Below are positions 50,358 through 59,499 of a DNA stretch of 64,000 nucleotides, piece by piece. Each line of letters opens with the position of its first letter. Positions within the stretch are counted from its first letter, which is position 1. The notes below the pieces were generated by a model that saw only the letters and a program-made list of their open reading frames with translations, had not been told where the DNA came from and made no database searches. This DNA comes from Pseudarthrobacter equi (lineage in GTDB: Bacteria; Actinomycetota; Actinomycetes; Actinomycetales; Micrococcaceae): the NCBI RefSeq assembly GCF_900105535.1, contig NZ_LT629779.1, forward strand, positions 2,170,001 through 2,234,000, read 5' to 3'. The translations under genes were made by a program, and so were the position numbers.

Positions 50358-50606
50358 ATTAGGCGGTGGACCGGAACCACCGCATGGGTCCTGCTCGTCT
50401 TCGCTTTGATGGTCCTGATCGGCTGCGGCCTGGCGCGGACAACGTTCTCCGGTCGGGCACCCGAACCGGTTATGCTCGAGGACGCCCGGGGCAGGGGACG
50501 AGCCGGAAGATGGCTTTCGTCAGGCATGTGGGGAATTCTTCGGGCCCAGGTCGTGTCGGTGGGAGACTTTGACTATGAGCGTCCAGCAGTGGTGGCCAAA
50601 TCTTGA
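50358..50606 (+). CDS. Possible small lipoprotein or membrane peptide, non-standard start
   Basis: The frame from ATT 50358 reads RRWTGTTAWVLLVFALMVLIGC. This is a charged start, a hydrophobic stretch and a lipobox-like LIGC. The remaining 60 residues are soluble. No ATG, GTG or TTG is available before the hydrophobic part; GGAG lies 9-12 bases upstream. It overlaps the next gene by 32 bases. It may be a degraded gene or a chance frame. Confidence 0.25.
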   Translation: MRRWTGTTAWVLLVFALMVLIGCGLARTTFSGRAPEPVMLEDARGRGRAGRWLSSGMWGILRAQVVSVGDFDYERPAVVAKS

Positions 50607-50805
50607 GCCCACAACGCAACAATGGTTGATCGATAACAACGGTGATGTCCTTCCGCCCGAGGTCATTGCAAAGATTGTCGAGGCAGGTGGGCCGCCGCCG
50701 GGGGACCCATGGTGGGGCAGAAACGGTGAATCCGAAGGCTTCCTGTTCCCCGATGAGGCTATCGATTGGATTGAGGAGACCGCTAACGGCGAGGATCGAA
50801 CTTGA
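50575..50805 (+). CDS. Small hypothetical protein
   Basis: This acidic protein of 76 residues is rich in Trp, Pro and Gly (WWPNLEPTTQQWLIDNNGD, PPGDPWWG). It has no membrane segment. The ATG at 50575 is preceded by GGGAG. I do not recognise a family. The ribosome binding site and codon use support expression. Confidence 0.6.
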   Translation: MSVQQWWPNLEPTTQQWLIDNNGDVLPPEVIAKIVEAGGPPPGDPWWGRNGESEGFLFPDEAIDWIEETANGEDRT

Positions 50806-50901
50806 AGCGCCAGGTCTTCCAATGCGCATACGATGTTGTGGTCATGGCCAGCCTTGCCGAACGCATAGCATGCGAAGGCAACCACCGATAGAAAGACCTC
50901 C

Positions 50902-51660
50902 GTGAAGCAGAGTATTTTCGCCCGCGTTGCCCAGCTGGCCAAGGCCAACCTGAACGCCCTCCTGGACTCCGCGGAAGACCCGCAGAAGATGCTGGACCAG
51001 ATGGTCCGCGACTACTCGAACAACATCCGTGAAGCCGAGGCCGCGATCGCGCAGACGATCGGCAACCTCCGGATGGCCGAGGACGACCACAACCGGGCTG
51101 TCGACGAGTCCACCTCCTGGGGCAACAAGGCGGTCGCAGCGTCCCGGAAGGCCGACGAGTTCCGGACCGCGGGCAACAGCAGTGACGCGGATAGGTTCGA
51201 TGCCCTCACCCGGCTGGCTCTTCAGCGGCAAATGACCGCCGAGACCACAGTCAAGGCCCAGGCGCCTGGTCTGGCCGCCCAGAACGAGGTCGTCGATAAG
51301 CTCAAGAGCGGCCTGGACCAGATGCGCGGCAAGCTCGGGGAACTGACCGCCAAACGCAACGAGCTGGTCAACCGGGCCCGGGTCGCCGCCACGCAGACCC
51401 AGGTGAACGACGCCCTCAAGGCCCTGGACACCGGAGACCCAACGTCGGCCATTGGCCGGTACGAGGAGAACATCCGCCGCCAGGAAGCAACCGTCCGCGG
51501 CCAGCAGGAACTCGCCGCCTCCTCCCTGGACGCCCAGTTCGCCTCCCTCGAAGACCTCGGGGAGCAGTCCGAAGTGGAAGCCCGCCTCGCCGCACTGAAA
51601 TCCCATGGACCGGAAAGCCATCGACTACTAGAGGAAAGAACCGGGTTGTTGAAGGTTTGA
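50902..51660 (+). CDS. pspA: PspA/IM30-family protein
   Basis: This protein of 252 residues is almost entirely helical coiled coil and begins with the amphipathic helix MKQSIFARVAQLAKANLNAL, followed by LLDSAEDPQKMLDQMVRDY, typical for PspA/IM30. Such proteins form rods on the inner membrane and stabilise it under stress. The GTG start follows AAAGACC. A possible membrane partner starts at its stop codon. No PspF-like or envelope-stress regulator is near. Confidence 0.9.
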   Translation: MKQSIFARVAQLAKANLNALLDSAEDPQKMLDQMVRDYSNNIREAEAAIAQTIGNLRMAEDDHNRAVDESTSWGNKAVAASRKADEFRTAGNSSDADRFDALTRLALQRQMTAETTVKAQAPGLAAQNEVVDKLKSGLDQMRGKLGELTAKRNELVNRARVAATQTQVNDALKALDTGDPTSAIGRYEENIRRQEATVRGQQELAASSLDAQFASLEDLGEQSEVEARLAALKSHGPESHRLLEERTGLLKV

Positions 51661-51749
51661 CCAAGGATGGTCGAACCCTTTGCCTGACCTGCATCTCGCC
51701 GCTTGGATCGGACTATGAGGATTCAGCCTTACCCGGGGCGCGGCCGGTT

Positions 51750-52355
51750 ATGAACAAGCCGGCAGCTGCCGGGGGGACACCGCGGGGCGGTTGGTCGGCC
51801 TGGAGAGAGTGGGCCGGAAGCCACCCTATTCTGCACGCCGTCCTGGTCGGGGTCACCACTGGTTTCCTCTGGCTGGGCGTCAGCCTCATTCTCGGACGCA
51901 ACGCGGGCTTTGCAGCGGTCAATGGCATCTTCTACGGACTGGCGGTCGCATCAATGACATGGTACGCGCAGAGGCGGTTCCGGAAGACCGACGCCAGACT
52001 CGACGAGCGAGGGCAGACGCTCATGTTCCTGCGGTATCCCTATGCGAGGCCCGGTTCCCTAAGCACCATTTGGCAGATGGGCATCGCAGATCCGGGGCCG
52101 GGCCGGATCGACTTCCAACCAGCCGTCTACGAAGATCTTGTGCCAACCGGCCGGAGCAAGGCCCTGACCGGGCTTGGCGCCGTTTCAGCTCCGCGGTATG
52201 CGGATCCTGACGACAATAAGCATCACGTGCCGCCCGGTTTCCAGGTCGTCAGTGTCGAATCAGACGGCGGAGTCATCGAGATCGCGGCCAGGCCAAAAAC
52301 GCTCCAGAGGATTCGGAAAGCCGTTGAGGCGCCCTCCATAGGCACCGATTCCTGA
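51750..52355 (+). CDS. Hypothetical membrane protein downstream of pspA
   Basis: This protein of 201 residues has two hydrophobic segments (about 28-48 and 54-68), the positive motif RRFRKTD, and a soluble C-terminal domain. The frame extends upstream to a TTG at 51657 that overlaps the pspA stop; this would add 31 residues with LCLTC. I prefer the ATG at 51750, but its ribosome binding site is weak. Cotranscription with pspA suggests a PspA partner; the family is not recognised. Confidence 0.6.
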   Translation: MNKPAAAGGTPRGGWSAWREWAGSHPILHAVLVGVTTGFLWLGVSLILGRNAGFAAVNGIFYGLAVASMTWYAQRRFRKTDARLDERGQTLMFLRYPYARPGSLSTIWQMGIADPGPGRIDFQPAVYEDLVPTGRSKALTGLGAVSAPRYADPDDNKHHVPPGFQVVSVESDGGVIEIAARPKTLQRIRKAVEAPSIGTDS

Positions 52356-52419
52356 CCGGTCTGAGGGAACAACTGGGGTGAGCTGATTCGCTGCGGCCTG
52401 GCGCTCGTTGCCCGCGGAC

Positions 52420-52653
52420 TTACCTGCCAAATGTCGGATTGGCCGCCAGGAACTGGCCCGACTTCCGGAAGTCACGTCCCACGAAAAAGATGGCGACGAT
52501 GTAAAGAATGGCGCCACCCGCAGAAAGCCATCGGAGAGGACTTTCGAACATTGCTACCTGCTGGAAGAAGATGTAAAATATCGCCACCGAGTAGACGAGT
52601 AGGGTAGCGAGTCCCTTTCTGGCTTGGACGGCTGCGTCATGTTTGACGTTCAT
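52420..52653 (-). CDS. Small membrane protein, probable C-terminal fragment of a broken gene
   Basis: This frame of 77 residues begins MNVKHDAAVQARKGLATLL and contains two hydrophobic segments. Upstream of its ATG, the same frame continues back as RQILGRAATTPDH without a start. That continuation fits the upstream gene's middle part after frameshifts, so this is probably the 3' piece of a longer gene that starts at 53044. It could still be translated from its own ATG. Confidence 0.5.
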   Translation of the reverse strand: MNVKHDAAVQARKGLATLLVYSVAIFYIFFQQVAMFESPLRWLSAGGAILYIVAIFFVGRDFRKSGQFLAANPTFGR

Positions 52654-53044
52654 GTGGTCCGGGGTCGTGGCCGCCCTGCCGAGGATCTGCCGCGTACAGC
52701 CTTCCGTTCGTCGTCGCGGAGGGACAGAGTAACGTCGCTGGTGCCCATGTTGCAGCAGTCTCGAGGACTTTGACGTTGTAGACGAGGCCGCCGATCATAA
52801 GGCCGACGCCGGTCAGGAGACAGCCAAAGCCAAATATGTTGGTGATGCTGGCTTCGTCCGGGAAGGACAGCATTCCTAGGCTCGCACCGGTGAGGAAGAG
52901 TACCACCGCCCCAATGGGCAAATAGAGGGTGAAGTAATTTCGGACAGCACGGCCCAGACAAAGGTCGGCGACTCCCTCCGCCCGGCGTTCCGCCTTCGCC
53001 CACCGGTCCGCCGACCCGGCCAGCAGGTCGTCGAGCCCGCCCAT
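52637..53044 (-). CDS. Membrane protein, probable N-terminal fragment of a broken gene
   Basis: This frame of 135 residues starts at ATG 53044 behind a strong GGGAGGT. It reads MGGLDDLLAGSADRWAKAER and has two hydrophobic segments (about 37-60 and 70-92). After VLETAATWAPAT the frame becomes Pro/Gly/His-rich. A shifted frame there reads SDVTLSLRDDERKAVRG, and a second shift leads into the 52420-52653 protein. Two indels have probably split a single four-helix protein of about 208 residues. Confidence 0.55.
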   Translation of the reverse strand: MGGLDDLLAGSADRWAKAERRAEGVADLCLGRAVRNYFTLYLPIGAVVLFLTGASLGMLSFPDEASITNIFGFGCLLTGVGLMIGGLVYNVKVLETAATWAPATLLCPSATTNGRLYAADPRQGGHDPGPHERQT

Positions 53045-53215
53045 CGATACCTCCCGGTTGGGAACCGCATACTTCTGAGTCCACGCTACGTCTGGGACGC
53101 CAGTTGGCAAACTCGTTCTCAATCACGTACTTGATCACTTTGTCGGTGACGAGTCCCGAGACAAGAATTCCTCATCGAATGCTGCTCTTCAATGGAGTCA
53201 GTTCTGGTTCACGCC

Positions 53216-54217
53216 TCAGTCCTTGCTGCTGAAGGCGGCGTCGAAGCTGGTCTGGGAGGCGGGGAAGTCGTATTTTTTGAGGGCTGCGAGGGCTTCGGGG
53301 GCGCCGTGGAGGCGGTCCATGCCGGCGTCTTCCCATTCGACGGAGATGGGTCCGTTGTAGCCGATGGCGGCCAGCGCCCGGAAGGACGCTTCCCAGGGGA
53401 CGTCGCCGCGGCCGGCGGAGACGAAGTCCCAGCCGCGGCGGGGGTCGCCCCAGGCCAGGTGGGAACCGAGGACGGTGTTCCGGCCGGTCTGGCGGATCTT
53501 GGTGTCCTTGCAGTCCACGTGGTAGATCCGGTCCTTGAAGTCCCAGATGAAGGACACGGGGTCGATGCCCTGCCACATCATGTGGGAGGGGTCCCAGTTC
53601 AGGCCGAACGCTTCGCGGTGGCCGATCGCTTCGAGGGTGCGGACGGTGGTCCAGTAGTCGTAGGCGATCTCACTCGGGTGGACTTCGTGGGCGAAGCGGA
53701 CGCCGTTGTCGTCGAAGACGTCCAGGATGGGGTTCCAGCGGTCGGCGAAGTCCTGGTAGCCGGCGTCGATGACCTTTTCCGGGACGGGCGGGAACATGGC
53801 GACGTACTGCCAGATGGAGGAGCCGGTGAACCCGACGACGGTGTCCACGCCCAGTGCGCGGGCGAGCCGGGCGGTGTGCTTGAGTTCCTCGGCGGCGCGC
53901 TGGCGGACGCCTTCGGGGTCCCCGTCGCCCCAGACCTTCGAGCCGACGATGGCTTCGTGGCGGAAGTCGATGGGGTCATCGCAGACGGCCTGGCCCTTGA
54001 GGTGGTTGGAGATGGCCCAGACTTTGAGGTTGTACTTGTCCAGGAGTTCGAGCTTGGACTCGACGTAGCCGGGTTCGTCCACGCGCCAGGCGTCCAGGTG
54101 GTCTCCGGAGACGGCGATTTCCAGGCCGTCGTAGCCCCAACCGGAAGCCAGCTTGGCGACTTCCTCGAGGGGCAGGTCGGCCCACTGGCCGGTGAACAGG
54201 GTAAACGGGCGGGGCAT
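53216..54217 (-). CDS. Sugar phosphate isomerase/epimerase (xylose isomerase-like TIM barrel)
   Basis: This protein of 333 residues has the four metal ligands of the AP-endonuclease-2/xylose-isomerase fold: Glu in RFAHEVHPSE, Asp in LNWDPSHMMW, His in YHVDCKDTKI and Glu in SVEWEDAG. It probably isomerises or epimerises a sugar or keto-sugar. It is the last gene of the minus-strand catabolic unit, 2 bases behind the Gfo/Idh/MocA gene, and the two may act in succession. Confidence 0.88.
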   Translation of the reverse strand: MPRPFTLFTGQWADLPLEEVAKLASGWGYDGLEIAVSGDHLDAWRVDEPGYVESKLELLDKYNLKVWAISNHLKGQAVCDDPIDFRHEAIVGSKVWGDGDPEGVRQRAAEELKHTARLARALGVDTVVGFTGSSIWQYVAMFPPVPEKVIDAGYQDFADRWNPILDVFDDNGVRFAHEVHPSEIAYDYWTTVRTLEAIGHREAFGLNWDPSHMMWQGIDPVSFIWDFKDRIYHVDCKDTKIRQTGRNTVLGSHLAWGDPRRGWDFVSAGRGDVPWEASFRALAAIGYNGPISVEWEDAGMDRLHGAPEALAALKKYDFPASQTSFDAAFSSKD

Positions 54218-54219
54218 GG

Positions 54220-55404
54220 TCAGGCTCCTTCAGAAACGAGGGACTTGTCTTCGACAGCGGTAATGGTGCTCTTGTTCCTGGCTGAGGCTTCCACAGCATC
54301 GAGGACACGTTGGACCTGCAGTCCGTCTTCAAACGACGGCGACGGCGACTCATCGGCCGCAATTGCGGTGAGGAAGTCTCGGATCTGGTGGGTGAAAGTG
54401 TGTTCCCAACCGATGATGTGACCCTGCGGCCACCACGCTTCGAGGTAGGGGTGTTCGGGTTCATTGACCAGGATCCGGCGGAAACCCTGCTCACGAACAG
54501 GCACGGTGGCGTCCAGGAAATTCAGCTCGTTCAGCGCTTCCAGGTCAAATGTCAGCGACCCTGAGGTGCCGTAGATTTCGAGCTTGAGGGAGTTTTTCTG
54601 GCCGGTCGCGACGCGGGATGCTTCGACGGAGGCGCCCATTTCGCCGGTGAGCCAAAACGTTGCCCAGGCGGCGTCGTCTACAGTGACGTCTTCTAAACCG
54701 CCCGGACCGGGACGCTGAGTCACGAACGTTTTCAACACCCCCGATGCCTCGAGGATGGTCTGTCCGGTCAGGTACTGGATTTGGTCGATGGCGTGGGAAG
54801 CGATGTCGCCGAGCGCGCCGGAGCCGGCGGTTTCCTTGCGGAGCCGCCAGGTCATGGGCGATTGGTCGTCGGCGAGCCAGTCCTGGAGGTAGGCGGCGCG
54901 GACGTGGCGGATGGTGCCTAACCGTCCTTCGGCGATGAGTTCCTTGGCCAGGGCGAGGGCGGGAACGCGGCGGTAGTTGAAGCCGATCATCGATCGAACC
55001 CCGCGGGTACGCGCTTCAACGGCTGCGGCCACCATCAGTTCGGCCTCACCCAGGGTGTTGGCCAGCGGCTTCTCCACCAACACGTGTTTGCCGGCGGCCA
55101 GTGCGGCGATGGCGATTTCGGCGTGCATCCAACCGGGCGCGCAGATATCAACGATGTGGATATCTTTCCGCTCAATCACGGAACGCCAATCTGTGGCCGA
55201 CTCGGCCCAACCGTACTTGGCTGCGGCCTCCGCTACCTGGGTGGCGTCCCGGCCCACGAGCACTTTCTGCTCGAAGGCCGGGACATCGAAGAAACTGGCC
55301 ACGTTCCGCCACGCATTCGAATGGGACTTCCCCATGAAGGCGTAGCCGATGGCAGCAACCCCCAATGGGCTTGCGTGTTGATTTCCTGGTGGTTCTGTCT
55401 TCAT
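54220..55404 (-). CDS. Gfo/Idh/MocA family oxidoreductase
   Basis: This NAD(P)-dependent sugar oxidoreductase of 394 residues has the Rossmann start VAAIGYAFMGKSHSNAW, the EKP motif VLVEKPLANT and the C-terminal alpha/beta domain with LGDIASHAIDQIQYL and His. The ATG at 55404 follows AAGGAAGGAA. It probably oxidises or reduces an inositol or keto-sugar. 202 bases without a gene separate it from the GH35 gene upstream, so it may have its own promoter. Confidence 0.9.
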   Translation of the reverse strand: MKTEPPGNQHASPLGVAAIGYAFMGKSHSNAWRNVASFFDVPAFEQKVLVGRDATQVAEAAAKYGWAESATDWRSVIERKDIHIVDICAPGWMHAEIAIAALAAGKHVLVEKPLANTLGEAELMVAAAVEARTRGVRSMIGFNYRRVPALALAKELIAEGRLGTIRHVRAAYLQDWLADDQSPMTWRLRKETAGSGALGDIASHAIDQIQYLTGQTILEASGVLKTFVTQRPGPGGLEDVTVDDAAWATFWLTGEMGASVEASRVATGQKNSLKLEIYGTSGSLTFDLEALNELNFLDATVPVREQGFRRILVNEPEHPYLEAWWPQGHIIGWEHTFTHQIRDFLTAIAADESPSPSFEDGLQVQRVLDAVEASARNKSTITAVEDKSLVSEGA

Positions 55405-55606
55405 GAATTTCCTTCCTTTGCAGCATTCGGCTGGCAACGTCGTTCCGTCCCGTACGACCAGCACCGCAGACGGCACCTTCGATCGGCTGCCGACCAACTG
55501 TGGCTGGATTCAGACGACAAGGAGGACCGGACAAATCGCCTTAAGAGGGGCCCTGCCGGGATGGCTCCAAGGCATTCCGGGGGTCTTTGCTGAGAGCTGG
55601 TTGTTG

Positions 55607-57244
55607 TTAGCTCGTGGTTGTGAGGATGCGGACCCTCACGGCTGTGATGTGCTTGTCAGAAAGGATCTCAAGGCGTTCGTCCCCGTTGAGGAATCGCCCT
55701 TCCTGAAACCCGGCATTGGTCACCACCAGCTCCCTGACTGAATCCAGTTCAACGTCACAGCCGGGCTTGTGGAAGTCCACTTGTGCTCCTTGGCCCACCA
55801 CTATGAACTCGGTGGGACTGATGGCCAGAACCATTCCAAAGGGACGGGCGTCTCCTGGGGTAGGGCCGTGGGTAGCGGCAACCGTTTCTTCCAGGAGTTC
55901 GGGCGCCGGGGGAACACGAACGCCTGCATCCAGAAGCATTCCTTCGAGGAGCTTCCTGGAATTTCGAACCGTTATTGAAGTACCCGCCAGTTCTGTGCTG
56001 ATGGATTCCTCCTCCGGGTCAAGGGCGAAGCCAAAAATACGGCCTTCGCGCTGGGCATCCACTATCTCTGGAGTAAGGGAAGTGATGATGGAGCAGGCGG
56101 CGCTGAACTGGTTGCCTTCCCGGCCTTCTTCCACCCCGAAGACGTTGTAGCCCAGACCACCAAATCCCCCAATGGCCAAGAACGCATCTCCGGCCCGGAA
56201 ACGTGCTTCGGGGATGAAAAGGGGATTGGAATCGGAGGCGTATTGACGCATGACCTCCTCTGCATTGGGCACGTAGATATCCGGTGCCAGGAAGTCGATG
56301 GCCGGCGCCGCGGCACGCCATACCGGGATCATCCGGGCCGTCGGTCCGCCGCTTGGGTACTGGCCGGGCAGGTCCTGTCCCCGTTGAGGGCCGATCCAGG
56401 CGTTTGCGTAAGTGGGCAGGGGCAGGACTTCCTTTCCGGCTGCCGCCAAACCTCCCACAAAGGATGCAAATCCCCAGGCCATAAAGGTCTCTTCGGCAAC
56501 GGGGTTGTCATCTCCGAAGTGGTCCGCCCAGCTTTTGCTGCTGTCCGGGCGCGCGCCAAGGGCCTGCACAAACTCCTGGTCAAAGGATTCCGGAGCTTGA
56601 GAAACCGCAGCAATCAAATGCCCAGGGAGCGGTGCATTCCAGACGGCGTCGGCCAGTGCGCTGTGGTCTCTTCCTGCACCCAGCAGTCCAACCTCGTTTT
56701 CCACCTGAACCATGATGACTGTATGGTCCGGATCGATCATGGACAGATGCCCTAACAGGGCAGTGTAGGCGGTTCGGTCCGCTTCAAAGAGATTGTCAGA
56801 GAAGACGGACAAGCTTGGCCGCGGCATGGATCCGGGATACGAAAAGGGGGTCTTGAACGGTTTGACGCCCCTGTCCGCGCGCGGGAAACGTTCACGGTCA
56901 GCGCGAACCCAGCCGGGGGCATAGGTGGAGAAAGCGTTCTTGAACGCCCCGAACCAGATCAGTACCAGACGGGCGCCGGCGGACCGTGCGTCTTCCACCA
57001 GCCCGTCGACGATCGAAAAATCGAGTTGTCCTTCAACCGGTTCTGTTTGTTCCCAGGACACAGGAGCGATCACAGTGTTGACCCCCGCCTTTGCCAGTTT
57101 CTCCCAGATGGGCGACATATAGCTCCTGTCAGATGCACTGGAATTATGCAGTTCGCCTCCGATGCAGAGAAACGGCTTCTCCTCAACAATCAGCCTGACG
57201 TGGCTGCCCGTCCGCTCGAGTCGGGGAAGGTTCTGGTGTGGCAT
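55607..57244 (-). CDS. GH35-like beta-galactosidase with DUF5597-type C-terminus
   Basis: This glycosidase of 545 residues has a TIM barrel with candidate acid/base Glu182 or Glu184 in QVENEVG and nucleophile Glu346 in FIPEARF. The start LCIGGELHNSSAS is like GH35. The C-terminal 150 residues match the DUF5597 pattern as I recall it. It has no signal peptide, so the substrate must be imported. Between barrel strands, WFGAFKNAFSTYAPGWV is typical. Substrate is likely a beta-galactoside or related glycoside. Confidence 0.8.
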   Translation of the reverse strand: MPHQNLPRLERTGSHVRLIVEEKPFLCIGGELHNSSASDRSYMSPIWEKLAKAGVNTVIAPVSWEQTEPVEGQLDFSIVDGLVEDARSAGARLVLIWFGAFKNAFSTYAPGWVRADRERFPRADRGVKPFKTPFSYPGSMPRPSLSVFSDNLFEADRTAYTALLGHLSMIDPDHTVIMVQVENEVGLLGAGRDHSALADAVWNAPLPGHLIAAVSQAPESFDQEFVQALGARPDSSKSWADHFGDDNPVAEETFMAWGFASFVGGLAAAGKEVLPLPTYANAWIGPQRGQDLPGQYPSGGPTARMIPVWRAAAPAIDFLAPDIYVPNAEEVMRQYASDSNPLFIPEARFRAGDAFLAIGGFGGLGYNVFGVEEGREGNQFSAACSIITSLTPEIVDAQREGRIFGFALDPEEESISTELAGTSITVRNSRKLLEGMLLDAGVRVPPAPELLEETVAATHGPTPGDARPFGMVLAISPTEFIVVGQGAQVDFHKPGCDVELDSVRELVVTNAGFQEGRFLNGDERLEILSDKHITAVRVRILTTTS

Positions 57245-57309
57245 GGGGATCGGTCCTTACTACTTGGTGGGCGGAATACTTGGTGGCTGGGCTACTTGGC
57301 TTACTGGTT

Positions 57310-59499
57310 TCAGGGGGAACTGGGAGTGACCCACAGGCTGAATTCCCGGGAGGTCAGGCCGCTGCCAATCCCCACCCGGAACTCGCCTGGCTCCACGATG
57401 TATCCGGCACGGTGATCGTTGATCCAGAATCCCAGATCATCCCAGCCGATGGTCAGCGATACCCGCCGTTCCTCTCCGGCAGGTACGAATACTCGCCTGA
57501 AGCCCCGCAACTGCCTGACGGGCCGGGTCATTGTGGCCAGCAGATCGGAAATATACAACTGGACCACTTCGTCGCCATCCTTTGTTCCGGTATTGCGAAC
57601 GATCGTGGTGAAAGAGATCCTGGATCCAGCTCTCAGCTCGTCCAAGGTGACCGAAAGTGCTTGGTCCGGCGATGATTCCAACTCAAAGGACGTGTAGCTA
57701 AGCCCGTATCCGAAACCGAATTGCGGACCCAGCTCCAAGTCCAGGTACTTCGACTTGTAATAGTCATCAGTGTTGTTGGGTCCGGTCAGCCCAACGTCCG
57801 GCCGTTTGTCAGCAAGAGAGCCTCCTGTGCGGGCAGGCCTCCCCGTTGACTCATGGTTGTAGTAGATGGGGACTTGACCCACAGCGCGCGGGAAAGACAT
57901 GGGAAGCTTGCCGCCCGGGTTGACCGTGCCGGTGAGGACATCCGAAATTGCTTTTCCTGCCTCGGTGCCGAGATGCCATGCCACCAGAAGGGCAGGACAT
58001 TGATCAATCCAATCGCTGACCACCAGTGGGCGGCCGGTCATCAGGACCACGGCAAAGGGGGTGCCCGAGCCGGCAATGGCATGGATCAATTTCTCCTGGT
58101 CTCCGGGCAGGTCCAATGAACTCCGCGAGCTCGCCTCCCCGGAAAGGTCACTGGGTTCCCCGACGGCGACGATCACCAGGTCCGCCTCAGCGGCGGCAGC
58201 AGCTGCTTCAGCCTGAAGGCCGGGATCGGAGCCAAAGAAGGTGGCGCCGGGCAAGGTGGTCACTACGGACTCCGGCAGGGCTTCTGCCAGCGATTCGGCA
58301 ATGGATGTGGTGGTGGGGGAGGCGAAGTACTGTACCCAGGCTCCAAGGTGGTCCTTGCTGTCAGCGTAAGGACCCACCACAAGGACTCGTTGCCCCCAGG
58401 GCTTCACCGGCAACACCCCGTCGTCGTTCTTCAGCAGGACCGCGCAGCGCGCGGCAGTATCCCTCGCCGCTGAGAGCGAGGCATCATCTGGGTCTGTTGC
58501 TGCTGTGGATTCGTCCACATACGGGTTCTCGAACAGGCCCAGCGCTTGCTTCAGCCGGAGTACCCGGAGTACGGCGTCGTCCAAGCGCTCAGAGTCCAGT
58601 AGCTCCTCGCGGACAATGGGCTCACCGTCGCTCAGCAAAGAGCCGCCCATTTCAACATCGAGACCTGCTGAAAGTGCCAGGCGCCCGGCGTCGGAAGTGT
58701 CGGCCGCGATGCCATGGTCCACAAGCTCGCCCACGCCATCGGCGTCTGCCACCACGATCCCGTCATGTCCCCACTCGTTCTTCAGGACATCGGTGAGCAG
58801 CTCCCGGTTGGCGTGCATGGGTACGCCTGAGACTGCGTTGAAGCTTGCCATGACACTGGCGACTCGTGCTGCGACCGCCGCCCTGAAGGGTTCCAGATAC
58901 ACATTGTGGAGCCGCTGGACCGAGATGTCGGTGGTGTTGTAGTCGCGTCCTCCTTCGGCGGCACTGTAGCCAACAAAGTGCTTTGCGCAGGCGGCAATGG
59001 ATGCGTTGGAGGAAAGATTATCGCCCTGGTAGCCGCGGATCTTGGCCTCCCCGAAGACGGCGTTGAGGTAGGGGTCCTCGCCAAATCCTTCCACTACGCG
59101 CCCCCATCGGGGGTCCCGTGACACATCGATCATGGGCGAAAAGGTCCAGTTCACTCCATTGGACCGGGCTTCCTTGGCAGAGAGCCGGGCGTCGGCCCTT
59201 GCCACCTCCGGATCGAAGCTGGCCGCTTGTGCCAGAGGAGTGGGAAAGATCGTGAACTGGCCGTGGACCACGTCGAGGCCGATCAGGAGGGGGACGCCGT
59301 GCGGGCTTTCTTCGACGGCGATCCGCTGAAGCGCGTTGGTGGCCTGGGCTGAGGCGGGCCAGAACAATGCTCCCGCACCGTTTCGGGCCAGGCTTCCCGC
59401 TTCCGCAGAGTCCGGCCTCCAGACGATCTGAAGCTGTGCCAGTTTCTGCGCATAGGTCATGGAGGCCACTATCTGCTCCGGCTGTACTTTAGCTTTCAC
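57310..59499 (-). CDS. Glycoside hydrolase family 3 beta-glucosidase
   Basis: This enzyme of 729 residues has the GH3 TIM barrel with nucleophile Asp252 in VVADADGVGEL, substrate-binding KHFVGYSAAEGGRDY and DPRWGRVVEGFGEDP. The second alpha/beta domain follows, and the C-terminal fibronectin-III-like domain (from about 630) closes it. It has no signal peptide and is cytoplasmic. The usual Trp/Gly after the nucleophile Asp is replaced by Ala. It overlaps the upstream Gfo/Idh gene by 11 bases. Confidence 0.92.
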   Translation of the reverse strand: MKAKVQPEQIVASMTYAQKLAQLQIVWRPDSAEAGSLARNGAGALFWPASAQATNALQRIAVEESPHGVPLLIGLDVVHGQFTIFPTPLAQAASFDPEVARADARLSAKEARSNGVNWTFSPMIDVSRDPRWGRVVEGFGEDPYLNAVFGEAKIRGYQGDNLSSNASIAACAKHFVGYSAAEGGRDYNTTDISVQRLHNVYLEPFRAAVAARVASVMASFNAVSGVPMHANRELLTDVLKNEWGHDGIVVADADGVGELVDHGIAADTSDAGRLALSAGLDVEMGGSLLSDGEPIVREELLDSERLDDAVLRVLRLKQALGLFENPYVDESTAATDPDDASLSAARDTAARCAVLLKNDDGVLPVKPWGQRVLVVGPYADSKDHLGAWVQYFASPTTTSIAESLAEALPESVVTTLPGATFFGSDPGLQAEAAAAAAEADLVIVAVGEPSDLSGEASSRSSLDLPGDQEKLIHAIAGSGTPFAVVLMTGRPLVVSDWIDQCPALLVAWHLGTEAGKAISDVLTGTVNPGGKLPMSFPRAVGQVPIYYNHESTGRPARTGGSLADKRPDVGLTGPNNTDDYYKSKYLDLELGPQFGFGYGLSYTSFELESSPDQALSVTLDELRAGSRISFTTIVRNTGTKDGDEVVQLYISDLLATMTRPVRQLRGFRRVFVPAGEERRVSLTIGWDDLGFWINDHRAGYIVEPGEFRVGIGSGLTSREFSLWVTPSSP

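Noticed and set aside
47590..53200. Direct repeat of the tRNA-Leu 3' end as an attachment site
   Set aside because: I looked by eye for another copy of the T-arm and acceptor segment in the island and found none. A computed repeat search would be decisive.
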